From NCBI GenBank assembly GCA_008729055.1, contig SDUX01000007.1:4160090-4224089 (forward strand): a DNA stretch of 64,000 nt, given 5' to 3'. Positions 34,107 through 43,706 of this stretch are shown piece after piece. Made by a program: the position numbers and the translations under genes. This stretch comes from Pyropia haitanensis (lineage: Eukaryota; Rhodophyta; Bangiophyceae; Bangiales; Bangiaceae). The notes below the pieces were generated by a model, which worked only from the letters and a program-made list of their open reading frames with translations, was not told where the DNA came from and did no database searches. Position 1 is the stretch's first letter. Each line of letters opens with the position of its first letter.

Positions 34107-35011
34107 ACTGTGGGCGCTAGCGGGAAGAAGGCAGACCCGTCGCCGTCAGCGTGCAGAATGTGGTCAGTTGGAAGTGGAAGAAAAACAGCCTGGCAGGTGG
34201 GAGGGACGTACACAGCAAGAGGTGGGGGGGGAGATGGCGATGCGGAAGGGTCCTGGTGAGAGGCGTGGGCAGGACGGATTGGGTGGACTGGCGAGTCAGG
34301 GTCCGGGGGGGTGTCGCTGAGGTGTCTGGAGGGGGCGGCACGTGGAGGCTGCGGGCAGCAGGGCATGCCCTGCAAATTCGAGGGCCGATCTTGCAATCGT
34401 GTGACTGTATGTTTCGTGTATTTCCCTCGCTGGTTCCTTCCATTTGCGGCCTTCCCCACCTCACGTACTTCCAGAAGCTGCCCGAGGAGTGCCGAAAGTG
34501 GGATTGAAACGGTTCCCAGTGCCGCCAGCCCACCACTGATGAGCTGGACTCGTGCTGAGCGGGCTGGGCGGGGGGGGGCACGCCAGCGGGGCTGCGCCGC
34601 CACCCGCGCTCCCGCACGGCAGCTGCGCTGCAGCGCGTGTGTGGAAGGGGGGGGCGCACTGGTGGGTGGTGTCGGGGGTTTATCAAGGATGCGGTGGGAC
34701 GGTCGGTCGTGTCGAGACGCGCAGTGCCGCCACCGCGTTCTGCCCCCCCACGCTTGACTGGTGCTGTCGTCGGTGAGCCTGCATTGCTCGGACCCGTGTT
34801 GTGGTGCCGTCAGAGAAGACTGCGAACCCCATCTGCTGGGTCTTGGGAGGCGCTGTCACTGCCACTTGGCCCGTGTGTTTTTCATCGGGGTACGCTTCCG
34901 CTTTACCTCTGCGATTGCCCCCTCTCCCCTCACCTGTCGCTGTGTGAAGGCGCGTGATCCCCTTACTCCTCTCTTCGGCGCCCATCCCCCACTTCTCCCC
35001 TCCTCATCACC
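34107..35011. promoter_or_regulatory. Divergent interval, AAED1-like / ubiquitin-like
   Basis: 905 bases of mixed composition with no credible gene. The 50 bases before the ATG at 35012 are C/T-rich. Confidence 0.4.
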
Positions 35012-35443
35012 ATGCGGCTGCTCATCCGGTCGACACTGAACGCGCCCCGCGGGGCGGTTACCCCGTTGAGCTCCCCTCCTGACCCCACTGCTGCGTCCTC
35101 GACGTCAAGCTCGTCGTCTTCGGCATCTACACCGACGGCGCCCGCTACTGCGGCGACGGCGTCCGCGGCGGGGGCAACAAGCAAGACCCCCCCCGGGACC
35201 CCCCCGCCATTACCCACCCGGCTGCTCGAGGTGGAGGCAGACGACCTGGTCGACACGACGGTGGCCAAGGCGGCCGCCGCGTTTGACGCGCCCCGCCCTG
35301 AACGCTTGTGTCTTGTCATGCAAGGTGGTCGCCGTCTCCGCAGCGGTCGGACGCTGCGCGAGTATGGGCTACGCGATGGGGGGATGCTGCGGCTGAGCCG
35401 GCGGCCATCCACGGCCACGTGCGTCATTCATATTCGGTTCTAG
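35012..35443 (+). CDS. Ubiquitin-like domain protein with a Ser/Ala/Pro insertion
   Basis: 143 residues, ATG 35012 (CATCACCATGCGG) to TAG. MRLLIRSTLN fits the first ubiquitin strand. About 50 residues of Ser, Thr, Ala and Pro (roughly 17-69) then interrupt the first hairpin. The fold resumes with RLLEVEADDLVDTTVAKAAA (second strand and helix), PERLCLVMQGGRRLRSGRTL (third and fourth strands, matching ubiquitin's Q-R-L-I-F-A-G-K-Q-L-E-D-G-R-T-L) and REYGLRDGGMLRLSRR. The C-terminus, after a short tail, is HIRF with no Gly-Gly, so it cannot be conjugated like ubiquitin unless processed. Most likely a ubiquitin-fold adaptor or binding module; the partner is unknown. No membrane segment. Confidence 0.78.
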   Translation: MRLLIRSTLNAPRGAVTPLSSPPDPTAASSTSSSSSSASTPTAPATAATASAAGATSKTPPGTPPPLPTRLLEVEADDLVDTTVAKAAAAFDAPRPERLCLVMQGGRRLRSGRTLREYGLRDGGMLRLSRRPSTATCVIHIRF

Positions 35444-36586
35444 CGGGCAGGTGGGTGGGTGGGCGCGACTCGGATTTTTTTTGGTGGGAGGCGAGGCGGT
35501 CGTGCGGGATGCGCGGATCGTTCCCACCTGCTGCCATCACCGTCGTCGATGAGGTCAGGAGGACGCCCTTCCCCTGCTTGTCCAAGTGCATCATGGCGGC
35601 TGGCGGGTGTGCTGCTTGCACATCCTCTGGCGTCATGTGCCTGGCATCCTTTGGCCACCGACGCGCACGCCACTCGTCGGTGGCAATGGTGTGGCCGCCC
35701 TCGGTGCGAATGCGGATGCCTGAACGGCATTGCAGCATACGTGCCCGTAGGCTTACTTGGCGGTGCGCTGGTGTATGGCGATGATGCGGCTGGCTGCGGG
35801 AACTGTGGACGCGGCTAGTTCCGTCCATCGCTGGTGGCAGCACCACGCTGCGGTCGTGAGGCCGTGAGCATAACTATACGACAAGCTGCGGCGTCTCGCT
35901 GGTGCGTGTGCGAGTGCGCAGCGGCTGTCCGCTCATCTGGGTGGCGGGGCGGGCCTCAGAGACGCTGTTGGCCCAGGTTTTGCGACCGCGTTGGTCGTGT
36001 TGGTTGGGCGCGCCCCGTATGTCGTATGTGCGCACCCTACGGCATGAGGTAGGTGCTTTGGGTAGGAGAACCCCACCTTGGCAGTGGGAGTACGGCCGGC
36101 GGTAGGGACGTTGCGTTGGGCGGGGATGGCTTGTCAAGGGCCTTGCCTCGCCTATGGCAGCACGCGCGAAGCTGGCGCCACTGTGCCGTTGGTGTGCTGG
36201 CGTGTCACCCACCGGTGTGTGCGGTCGGTTTTGTACAGGCGATGTAGACGCGGTGATAGCGTTTTAATGAAAACCCTCCATCCATGCGTGCGCGTCCACC
36301 GTTTTGTGTTGCTGTCACCTGGTTGCTGTTGCTCTGCACTCTTCCTCTTCTTGCCTGCCTGCCACGTTTCCAAAAATCAATATTTTTCACGCGTTTTTTC
36401 GCACACCCATGTCCTGCCGTGGTCGGATCTGCTGCGCCGCGGCCAAGTCAGCGCAACCGCCGCGTGCTCCAGCGCGGTCGCCATCTCCGCCGTCACCACC
36501 ATCTGGAGCGACAACGACTGCCCCCACTACCTACTGTCTCCCCCCTGCCCATATCTCACCATCGGCCTCCTCTCCTGCCCACCAGT
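35444..36586. other. Intergenic, nothing certain
   Basis: 1.1 kb of moderate composition between two plus-strand genes. A donor-like GAG/GTAGGT lies at about 36048-36055, and the last 200 bases include an AT patch (about 36370-36400) and C-rich leader sequence. Frames of up to 140 codons exist but match nothing I recognise. Confidence 0.35.
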
Positions 36587-37710
36587 ATGGCCTTTGTTGG
36601 CTGCTGCTCTGGCTTTGCGGCGGCGCGGATGGTGCCGCCGCCTCGCCTGCGGCGCGTCACGGTCGGCGGCCGGCCGGCGGCTCCCGCCCCACCCCCCGCC
36701 CCCTCCCGCCGGCCGCTACCGCTGGCCATGACCGCCGATCCGCCGGCGGCCGACACCGCCGAGTGGACCGCCCTCGCAGCCGACCTCCGCGCCTACCTCG
36801 CCTCCCCCGCGGCGCTCCCCCCCCCGCCGCCGCCGCCGCAAGCCGACGGCGGCGGCGGGTCGGCCGCGGGCCCCACCGCCGCCGCCGCCGCCGATGCCGA
36901 CGCCGACGCTGCCGCCGCCGCCCGCCCGCCAATGCCGCTCGCGTATACCAACCTGGTAGCGGCTGGTCGGTACGACCTCGCCGACCGCATCGGCCGGGCG
37001 GGCGGCTACGTGGCCGTCTCGCGGCGGCTGGGCCTGCCCATTGACGTCCGCCCGCCGCCCGTCGGGCCAACCGACGCGGACGTTGCGGCGCGCGCCTCGG
37101 CGCGGGCGGCGTTTCGGGGAGAGGCGCCGGGGGGGGGGGCGGCTTCCTCGCCCTCGGCGCCGCCCGGGACGCGCGCGTGGAGGACCCCACCGCGGTCGCG
37201 GCCGCCGCCGCCCGCACCTCTGCCACGGGCACTGGGCAGGGGGGGGCGGTGGCGGGGCGCGCCCCCCCCCGCCCCCGCTCGGCCGCCCTTACCCCGCTGC
37301 GTCGCGGGGCGGCCGCGGCGGCGCGCGGCGGCGGCGGCGGCGGCGCCAACCCCCCCTCCCCCCCGGCGGTTGAGCGGGTGACCTTTGACGCTGCCGCCCG
37401 CGTCGGCCTCGTCCTCCTCACCGCCCTGTCGGCGGCCGCGTACGGGCGGTCGACGGGGGAGCTGCTCGCGGCGGGCGCGCTGCCCGCCGTGGCCGTCGAC
37501 GGCGCCCGCGCCGCCGCGCGCGCGGCGGTGCTGACGCACGCCCTGTCGGCGGCGGCGGCGGCGGCGCTGGCGGGCGCGCGGGGGCGCCGGCGGGGGGCGT
37601 GGGCGGCCAAGGCTGCCGCGGGGGGGGTGCTGGTCGTGGCGCAGCTACGGCGGCTCCCGCACTGGGCGCCCCCGCCGCCGCCGTCGCCGCCGCAGGGGGG
37701 CGGCGAGTGA
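36587..37710 (+). CDS. Probable plastid-targeted membrane protein, function unknown
   Basis: Start ATG at 36587 gives MAFVGCCSGFAAARMVPPPR, Ala/Arg/Pro-rich for about 45 residues, consistent with a plastid transit peptide. A short conserved-looking motif follows: LAYTNLVAAGRYDLADRIGR, then AGGYVAVSRRLGL. It resembles the G-R-x-D-L-x-x-x-I-x-x-x-G-G-Y/W-x-x-V-A-x-x-L-G block found in several plastid proteins of plants and in cyanobacteria. After G11 (37129-37139) the frame changes to GGFLALGAARDARVEDPTAV and continues with two or three Ala/Leu/Val-rich helices (for example VGLVLLTALSAAAYG) that may span membrane, ending with TGA at 37708-37710. About 374 residues. The protein is not identified. 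If the plastid reading is right, it is one of two signs in the window that the organism is photosynthetic. Confidence 0.58.
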
Positions 37711-39041
37711 GGGGGCGAGTGGACGATGGAGCGTGGCGGGGGGGCGGGGGGGATGGCCATCAGGTGTCTGGTCACAAGCCGATTTTACTTTGTTGTAGAG
37801 GTGGCGCGGCGTGGCGCGTGCGCTGCTGCTGCGGTAACCAGCTGGGATAGGCTGGGCCGGGACACGCCCCCGGTGCCTGGGACGTCCGTTCGGGCGCTTG
37901 GCCAGGGGGGGTGCGCACACTTGGAGGGGGGGGCGCGTGCGAGTGCTCCCGCACTCGCCACTATCAGCACCTTGCGGATTAGGTCTTCGCCTCAGGAGGG
38001 CCCGTGCGCCAGCGTGGGCGCGTATAGCCGCCGTGCGATCGTCGTGTTTGTGTTTTTTTGGGGGGCCGAGCGCAAGAGAGGAGCGCGGTGCCACACGCGC
38101 CCCTCCCCCCCGCCCGACCCCTTATTTTTTATTGTCTTTTTTCCGCACCCATTTTCTGTTAGGTCCCGCCCCCGCTCCACCCCGCGTGCCGTCCGCCCAC
38201 GGCCCGCACCACCCCCACCCCCCAACATACACCGCACGGCGGTGCACCCTCCCCCCCCCTCCACATTCTCCACATCAACGGCCGACCGAGAAACCACCGC
38301 AGCCATACCAGCAGCGATGACCCCATCCCCCAACCACCAACCCCAACCACCACCCGCACCCCACCACACCGCGGCCCACCACACCGCGGCCCACCACACC
38401 GCGGCCCACCACGCCATACGCAGCATGGACGGGGCAAGCCAAACGGCGGGTCAAGCACAAAATGGAGAAGTTGCACTTGACCCACAAGTCGTCCAAGGGT
38501 TGCGCCCACCGGGCCCACATGCCTAGCCCAGGGACGCCCACCCGACACCGCCTCCAGCGAGACCCAAGGGGCAGCCTGCCACCCCGGGAGCTGGCCAATG
38601 CCCCGCGGCAAGACAGGAGCCAGCATTCGCCACGCAACCGCGTCCAGGCCCCAAGCAGGGACCAGCAAATACGCCCGGAAGCGCACCACGCAATCAGGTC
38701 CACACACACGCAAAACGACACACAAGAACAAGGAACACTCGCAAGACATCAAAGAATAAAGGAGAGATGAAAACATAATGCAATCACAAGCAGGTGACGC
38801 GTGCGCGTTCAGAGGCAAGCCCGCCGCATACTGGAGCCAGCAGTAACAGCCGAGGCGGTTTGGTCGGTACCGCCTCAGCCGTAGGCAGCACATCTTGCCG
38901 TCACAGCCACCGCCGCACCACCCACAACACCAGCGGCACCACGAGCTGTACATGCCAGGCAACAGCCAGGCGACCGTAGACACCGAGACCACAGGAGTGC
39001 CATCCAGCTCTGCCTCGGCAGGCACCAGCAGCACGCAACGG
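37711..39041. other. Convergent 3' region with a 15-bp tandem repeat
   Basis: 1.3 kb between the stop codons of the 36587 gene and the DDX6-type gene. No gene was recognised. It holds the 15-bp repeat at 38361-38415, T-rich sequence at about 38048-38060 and 38120-38160, and A-rich sequence at about 38700-38790 (T-rich on the DDX6 strand), both fitting 3' untranslated regions. Confidence 0.4.
38361..38415. repeat. 15-bp tandem repeat, 3.6 copies
   Basis: CCACCACACCGCGGC occurs exactly at 38361, 38376 and 38391, with a partial copy from 38406. It lies outside any gene I can support. Confidence 0.92.
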
Positions 39042-41795
39042 CTAGGCGCAATAGAGGTCCTTATCCACCGACGGCGGGATGGGCCCAATCTCGGTGCCGA
39101 GCTCCTGCTCAATACGGTACAGGTTGAACCGGTCCTCAAAGGTGATCATGGAGATGGCGAGACCCCGGTGACCAAAACGGCCCGACCGGCCGACGCGGTG
39201 AAGGTATGTCTCGGAGCTCTTGGGGAAGTCAAAGTTGATCACCACGTTCACCGCCTGGATGTCAATCCCCCGCGTGAACAGGTCCGAGGACACCAGGTTC
39301 CTGCAAGCCCCTGACCGAAAGTCGTGGAAAACGCGGTTACGATGACTCTGCGGCATCTTGGCGTGGATGTAAAAGCACGAGTAGCCCAGCTCTGTGATCT
39401 TCTTGGCCAGCAGCTCCACGCGAGTGACGCTGTTGCAGAAGATGATACTTTGGTTGATCTGCAGCTTGGAGAACAGCGTGTTGAGGCAATGCACCTTCTT
39501 GGACTCCTCCACAAACGCGTAGTACTGGGTGATGCCGCGGAGCGTGAGCTCGTCCATTAGGTTAATCTCATGCGCCTTGCGCTGGAAGCGATCCCTGAAG
39601 CCCTTGACGGCGACCGGAAATGTTGCAGAGAAGAGCATGATCTGTCGCTCCTTGGGCAGGTGACGCGTGATGATGGCCTCCACCAGCGGGGTGAACTCGC
39701 GTGATAGCAGCTTGTCCGCTTCGTCCAGCACCAGCAGCTTGCAACCGGCCAGCTTGGCCACGCCCTTGTCCGCCAAGTCAAGCACCCGTCCTGGTGTGGC
39801 CACTAGCACGTGCACGGGCTGGTCCAGCCGCATGATATCGTCCTTGAGCGCCGTCCCTCCGGTGGACACCATCACCTCCAGGCCTTTCAGGTGTCGACCC
39901 AACTTCTTGGCCACCTGCGCCGTCTGCAAGGCCAGCTCCCGGGTGGGAACGAGTACCACTGCCCCAGGGGTATCTTGGCTGACATCCACGCGCTCTAGGA
40001 TGGGGATGAGAAACGCACCCGTCTTGCCGGTCCCGTTCTTGGCACGGGCGAGGATGTCACGTCCAACCAACGCAACCGGGATGGCCTCCTCTTGGATGGG
40101 CGAGGGTCTCTCGAAGCCTTCTTCAAAAATCCCCAATAGAAGATCTTGCTTGAGATAGTAATCGGCAAACTCATTGCCCTTTGTCGCCGTCACGTCCTCT
40201 GTCTTGATTCGGTCATCCCGCGGACGCACAGGGCGGCCCTGCGAGTGACCAACGACCGTCAATGCCGATGTCGAAGAGCCAGGGCCTGACACAGGGACCG
40301 CCGCAGGGCCGTGGTGGTGGGACGACCCATTGTTCAGCGCCGGCGCATACGAGCGCGGCGCAGGAGGATTAAGCCGAGCGTCTTGGTGCACACGTTGTTG
40401 CACGGGCGGAGGCACATAAGCCTGCTGAGGCTCTTGAGGACGCTGCGGTAATTGACGGGGCAGCTGCGTCGGCCCGGTCTTTGGCATCCGCTGCTGCTGC
40501 TGACGGACAGGTGCTTGCTGCTGGCGGGCAGGCGCCTGCTGCTGACGCGCAGCGGGATCCTGGCGGCGAGCCGGCGCCTGCTGCTGTCGGGCAGGTGCCT
40601 GTTGCAGCTGAGCAGGCATAGCCGGCTGCCGCGCAGGGCCCTGCCCCGACGACGTCGGAGCTTGCGACTGCGGCGCCGACGTATGCGGCAGGGGCGTCGA
40701 CGTAGACGGCTGCGGCGCCGATGCGAGCGACTGCGGCGCCGCTGCTTGCGGCTGCGACGAAGGTGCTTGCGACTGCTGCGGCTGCGGCGGCTGCACGGCC
40801 GGCACCGATGCCTGGCCCGGAGACGGCCCCCCCTGCGTGCGAGCGCCACCGTCGGGGCCGCCAAAAGAAGAGTTACCGCCCGCACGGGGATTGCCATAGT
40901 AGGACGACGAATAGCCCGCTGGTGGTCTTTGCTGGAATGCCACCTGCGACTGTTGCGCCTGCGGCGGCGGCGCCTGTGGCGCCTGGTGCTGCGGCTGGGG
41001 CTGCGCTGGGTGACGAGGCTGCTGCTGCGTCAGCTGCTGCGGCGGTTGAGATTGCATCTGCTGCTGTTGCCGCGACGGGTTGACCGATGGCTGATGGCGT
41101 TGCTGAATCGGCTGGCCACGGTGCTGCTGCGGCTGCTGCGGTGGCTGCGGTTGCTGAGATTGCTGTGGTTGCTGCGGCTGCTGCGGCTGCTGCTGCGGCT
41201 GCACCTGCGGCGGCGGCGGCGGCGGCGGCGGCTGCTGCTGCTGCTGCTGCATCACATGCGGAGGTGGTAGATGCTGCGTCTGCGGATGAAGAGGGGCCAC
41301 GGCGTGCCCTGTCGGAACCGGGACATTTTGGGGAGATGGTAGCGGCTGCGGGGGCGGCGGCGGCGGTTGATGAGCCGGCGGCGGCGGCATCTGCTGCATA
41401 AACGGTTGGCGGTAGCCGCCAGCAATAACCCCCGAGTGTGGCGACTGACCCGGCGGTGGCAGAGGAGGCGCCTGCGATGGCGGAGGAGGCGCATACGGAG
41501 CGCGGTATTGAGGCACATACCCGGCCGGGGGAACTGGCTGCCCGTACCGCGGCTGCACTTGCGGCGGCTGCCCTCCGTAGCGCGCGCCCGCCGGGGCAGG
41601 TGCCGCTCCATATGGAAGTGACGGGTGAGAAGGCAGCGGCTGCTGACGATAGGCAGCGGTCAGCGGGGGGCCACGGCCCCAGGCACCCGTCGAGGGCGGC
41701 GCGGGCCGCGCTGCCGCGGGGCCCGTCGGGGGGGGGACTGCCCCACGTGGCGGCACATCGTAGCGAGGGCGTCCGCCACGGTTGGCACCGCTCAT
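39042..41795 (-). CDS. DDX6/DHH1-family DEAD-box RNA helicase with a long Gln-rich N-terminus
   Basis: A single frame of 917 residues, ATG 41795 ([18 protein letters not shown]) to TAG 39042-39044. Residues 1-530 are low complexity: Pro/Tyr-rich, then strongly Gln-rich, then repeated [14 protein letters not shown] units. The helicase core holds every motif: Q motif ([13 protein letters not shown]), I ([10 protein letters not shown], about residue 585), Ia (PTRELALQT), Ib (TPGR), II (LDEADKL, about 687), III (SAT), IV (IIFCNS), V ([10 protein letters not shown]) and VI ([10 protein letters not shown], about 864). [20 protein letters not shown] before the Q motif and the short acidic end place it with DDX6/DHH1/RH8. 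These proteins repress translation and promote decapping in P bodies. The Gln-rich N-terminus would favour condensate formation. Yeast and animal members have about 480-510 residues; the extra length is all at the N-terminus. Confidence 0.97.
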   Translation of the reverse strand: MSGANRGGRPRYDVPPRGAVPPPTGPAAARPAPPSTGAWGRGPPLTAAYRQQPLPSHPSLPYGAAPAPAGARYGGQPPQVQPRYGQPVPPAGYVPQYRAPYAPPPPSQAPPLPPPGQSPHSGVIAGGYRQPFMQQMPPPPAHQPPPPPPQPLPSPQNVPVPTGHAVAPLHPQTQHLPPPHVMQQQQQQPPPPPPPPQVQPQQQPQQPQQPQQSQQPQPPQQPQQHRGQPIQQRHQPSVNPSRQQQQMQSQPPQQLTQQQPRHPAQPQPQHQAPQAPPPQAQQSQVAFQQRPPAGYSSSYYGNPRAGGNSSFGGPDGGARTQGGPSPGQASVPAVQPPQPQQSQAPSSQPQAAAPQSLASAPQPSTSTPLPHTSAPQSQAPTSSGQGPARQPAMPAQLQQAPARQQQAPARRQDPAARQQQAPARQQQAPVRQQQQRMPKTGPTQLPRQLPQRPQEPQQAYVPPPVQQRVHQDARLNPPAPRSYAPALNNGSSHHHGPAAVPVSGPGSSTSALTVVGHSQGRPVRPRDDRIKTEDVTATKGNEFADYYLKQDLLLGIFEEGFERPSPIQEEAIPVALVGRDILARAKNGTGKTGAFLIPILERVDVSQDTPGAVVLVPTRELALQTAQVAKKLGRHLKGLEVMVSTGGTALKDDIMRLDQPVHVLVATPGRVLDLADKGVAKLAGCKLLVLDEADKLLSREFTPLVEAIITRHLPKERQIMLFSATFPVAVKGFRDRFQRKAHEINLMDELTLRGITQYYAFVEESKKVHCLNTLFSKLQINQSIIFCNSVTRVELLAKKITELGYSCFYIHAKMPQSHRNRVFHDFRSGACRNLVSSDLFTRGIDIQAVNVVINFDFPKSSETYLHRVGRSGRFGHRGLAISMITFEDRFNLYRIEQELGTEIGPIPPSVDKDLYCA

Positions 41796-43706
41796 GGCTT
41801 GAGAAAGGAAGCCAGCAACGCCAGGGTAGCTGCCGCTTGCCGCTAGGTCTTGGAAGATTCGCACCACGTCACCGGTTCAGAAACCAAGAGAACAGCAACC
41901 AGCACGTATGACCACCAGCACGTATCACCACGGAATGGACAGCTCGAAGGACGGATACCCGATGAATCACCGTCCACCGACCAAGATGACAAGAAGAGCA
42001 GCTACACGAAGGCGGGGACCAGCGAAAATGACACCAACAGAACCGCTTGGTTCAGCACCACAAAGGCCTGCTGGAGGTGCCGTGGTGTACAAACAACCAA
42101 TCGCCACACAGCAACACGTGCCCAGCAGGGTTTCCACCTCTACCGACTGAACGAGACAGCAACAACTTGATACGCCCAGGTCCAGAGAAGCGCCGGACCG
42201 TGAACAACAGAAACAGGTAGATGAGAAGGGAAGGAGGAGCGCCTGACAAGGATCTCGCGCCAGATCTCGACCACGACACGCAGGGACTCCTCCCACCACC
42301 GACCCGACGATGCACCCCAACCCAGACAGCGCAACAGGAAAGTCGCACAGCGTCCACGGGTGGCCACTACGGTACTCCGCGGTCTGCCGACACACGATCC
42401 GCCCCGCCACCGGCGCACGAGCAGCAGCAGATCCTCGTCACCCCCGCAACGGCGCGCGAAGCGCCAAACCAGCAAGCCCGATCAGCGCCAAAAGCCACCC
42501 GCCCTTGTCGCCCGAACCACCCCCGCCGCCACACCCGCCTGCCGCCACACCCGTCCGCCGCCACGCCTCGAACTGCGGCCGACAGGGGCTGCACCCGGTG
42601 GACGCGTCCTCAACAACACCGCGCGCGCACCAACCGCACCACCTTGAGACCACACGCAACAACAACAGGCAGACGGCGGTGCCCGCGAGGCCGGCACGCC
42701 CCCCCCCACCCCCCCCGACCCCCCCGGCCGCACACGTGCCCCCGACGCTGCCACACAGCCGGCGGGCAACCGGCTGCACGACACGGTGGCGCCCCCCCTT
42801 GGGGCGTGGTCGGTCGGAGCGCCGCCCGCCGCGGCAGGTCCGGGACGGGGACCGCGCGGAGTCGCCGCGCACGGTGGGGATGCCACCAAACGCGCGCGCC
42901 TACGTCCAACAGCACACTGCTCCTATCGGCCGCCGCACCTGCCCCCGCACCGTGCGCGGGCGGATCGGCTGCACACACGACAGGGGCGCACGCGGCGGCA
43001 ACTCGGCAGCGCGACGGCCGCCACCCGCGGGGTTCGCGGCGTACGCTCGGTGCGCCGCGTCGAGTCGCCGCCACCACCACTCCCGCCCCCGAAGAGGCCC
43101 GTTTCAGCACAACCAGAGAGGGCAAGCGGCAGCACAAGCTGTGGGGGGGGGGGGGGGGGGTACCTCGCCTGACGCAGCGCGGGGCCAGCCACATGCTGGG
43201 TCCTTCTCTCTGTATTTAATTCTATCTGTCCTCTAATTCACTTTACTTTCAATTCATCGCCACTTGTTGAGTTGTGGGATTGTGTAAATTCCATGTGGAG
43301 TTCCATCACCCAGGCTGTCTATTCCATCCGTGCGCCCTTTGCGCTTGTAGTTGACATCGGCGACGTGCTCTGCTGACCACACGACCTCGACCCCCGCTCC
43401 AGACTGAGTAAACCGCGGTCACCTTAGCCGCTGCAAAAGGGTCTGCAGCGGCAGCCCGTCGCATCAGTACTGCAGACGTTGTAGTCTCGTTGTACCCCTC
43501 CGTGACGGCGCTGGGCCTGGTACTTTTTCTTTCGGTGGGCGCCTTCGCCCCGACTGCCAGCGACCCAGCCGTTGTGGCCACAGCCGTAGCGGCCCCTGCC
43601 GTAGCGGCTGGACACCAATTGTCGGGCCACGCCCGGTGGTGTGCTGCCCAGTCGTCCACGCCAGTGCCCGGCTGGCCGCGTGGCATTCAGGACAACAACT
43701 GCTCTG
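41796..43706. promoter_or_regulatory. Divergent interval, DDX6-type / GCLC
   Basis: 1.9 kb with no supported gene. A G18 run lies at about 43142-43160. An AT-rich patch follows at about 43205-43290, the least GC-rich sequence nearby, which is a likely core promoter region for one or both genes. The DDX6 side may contain a long 5' leader or a leader intron. Confidence 0.4.
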
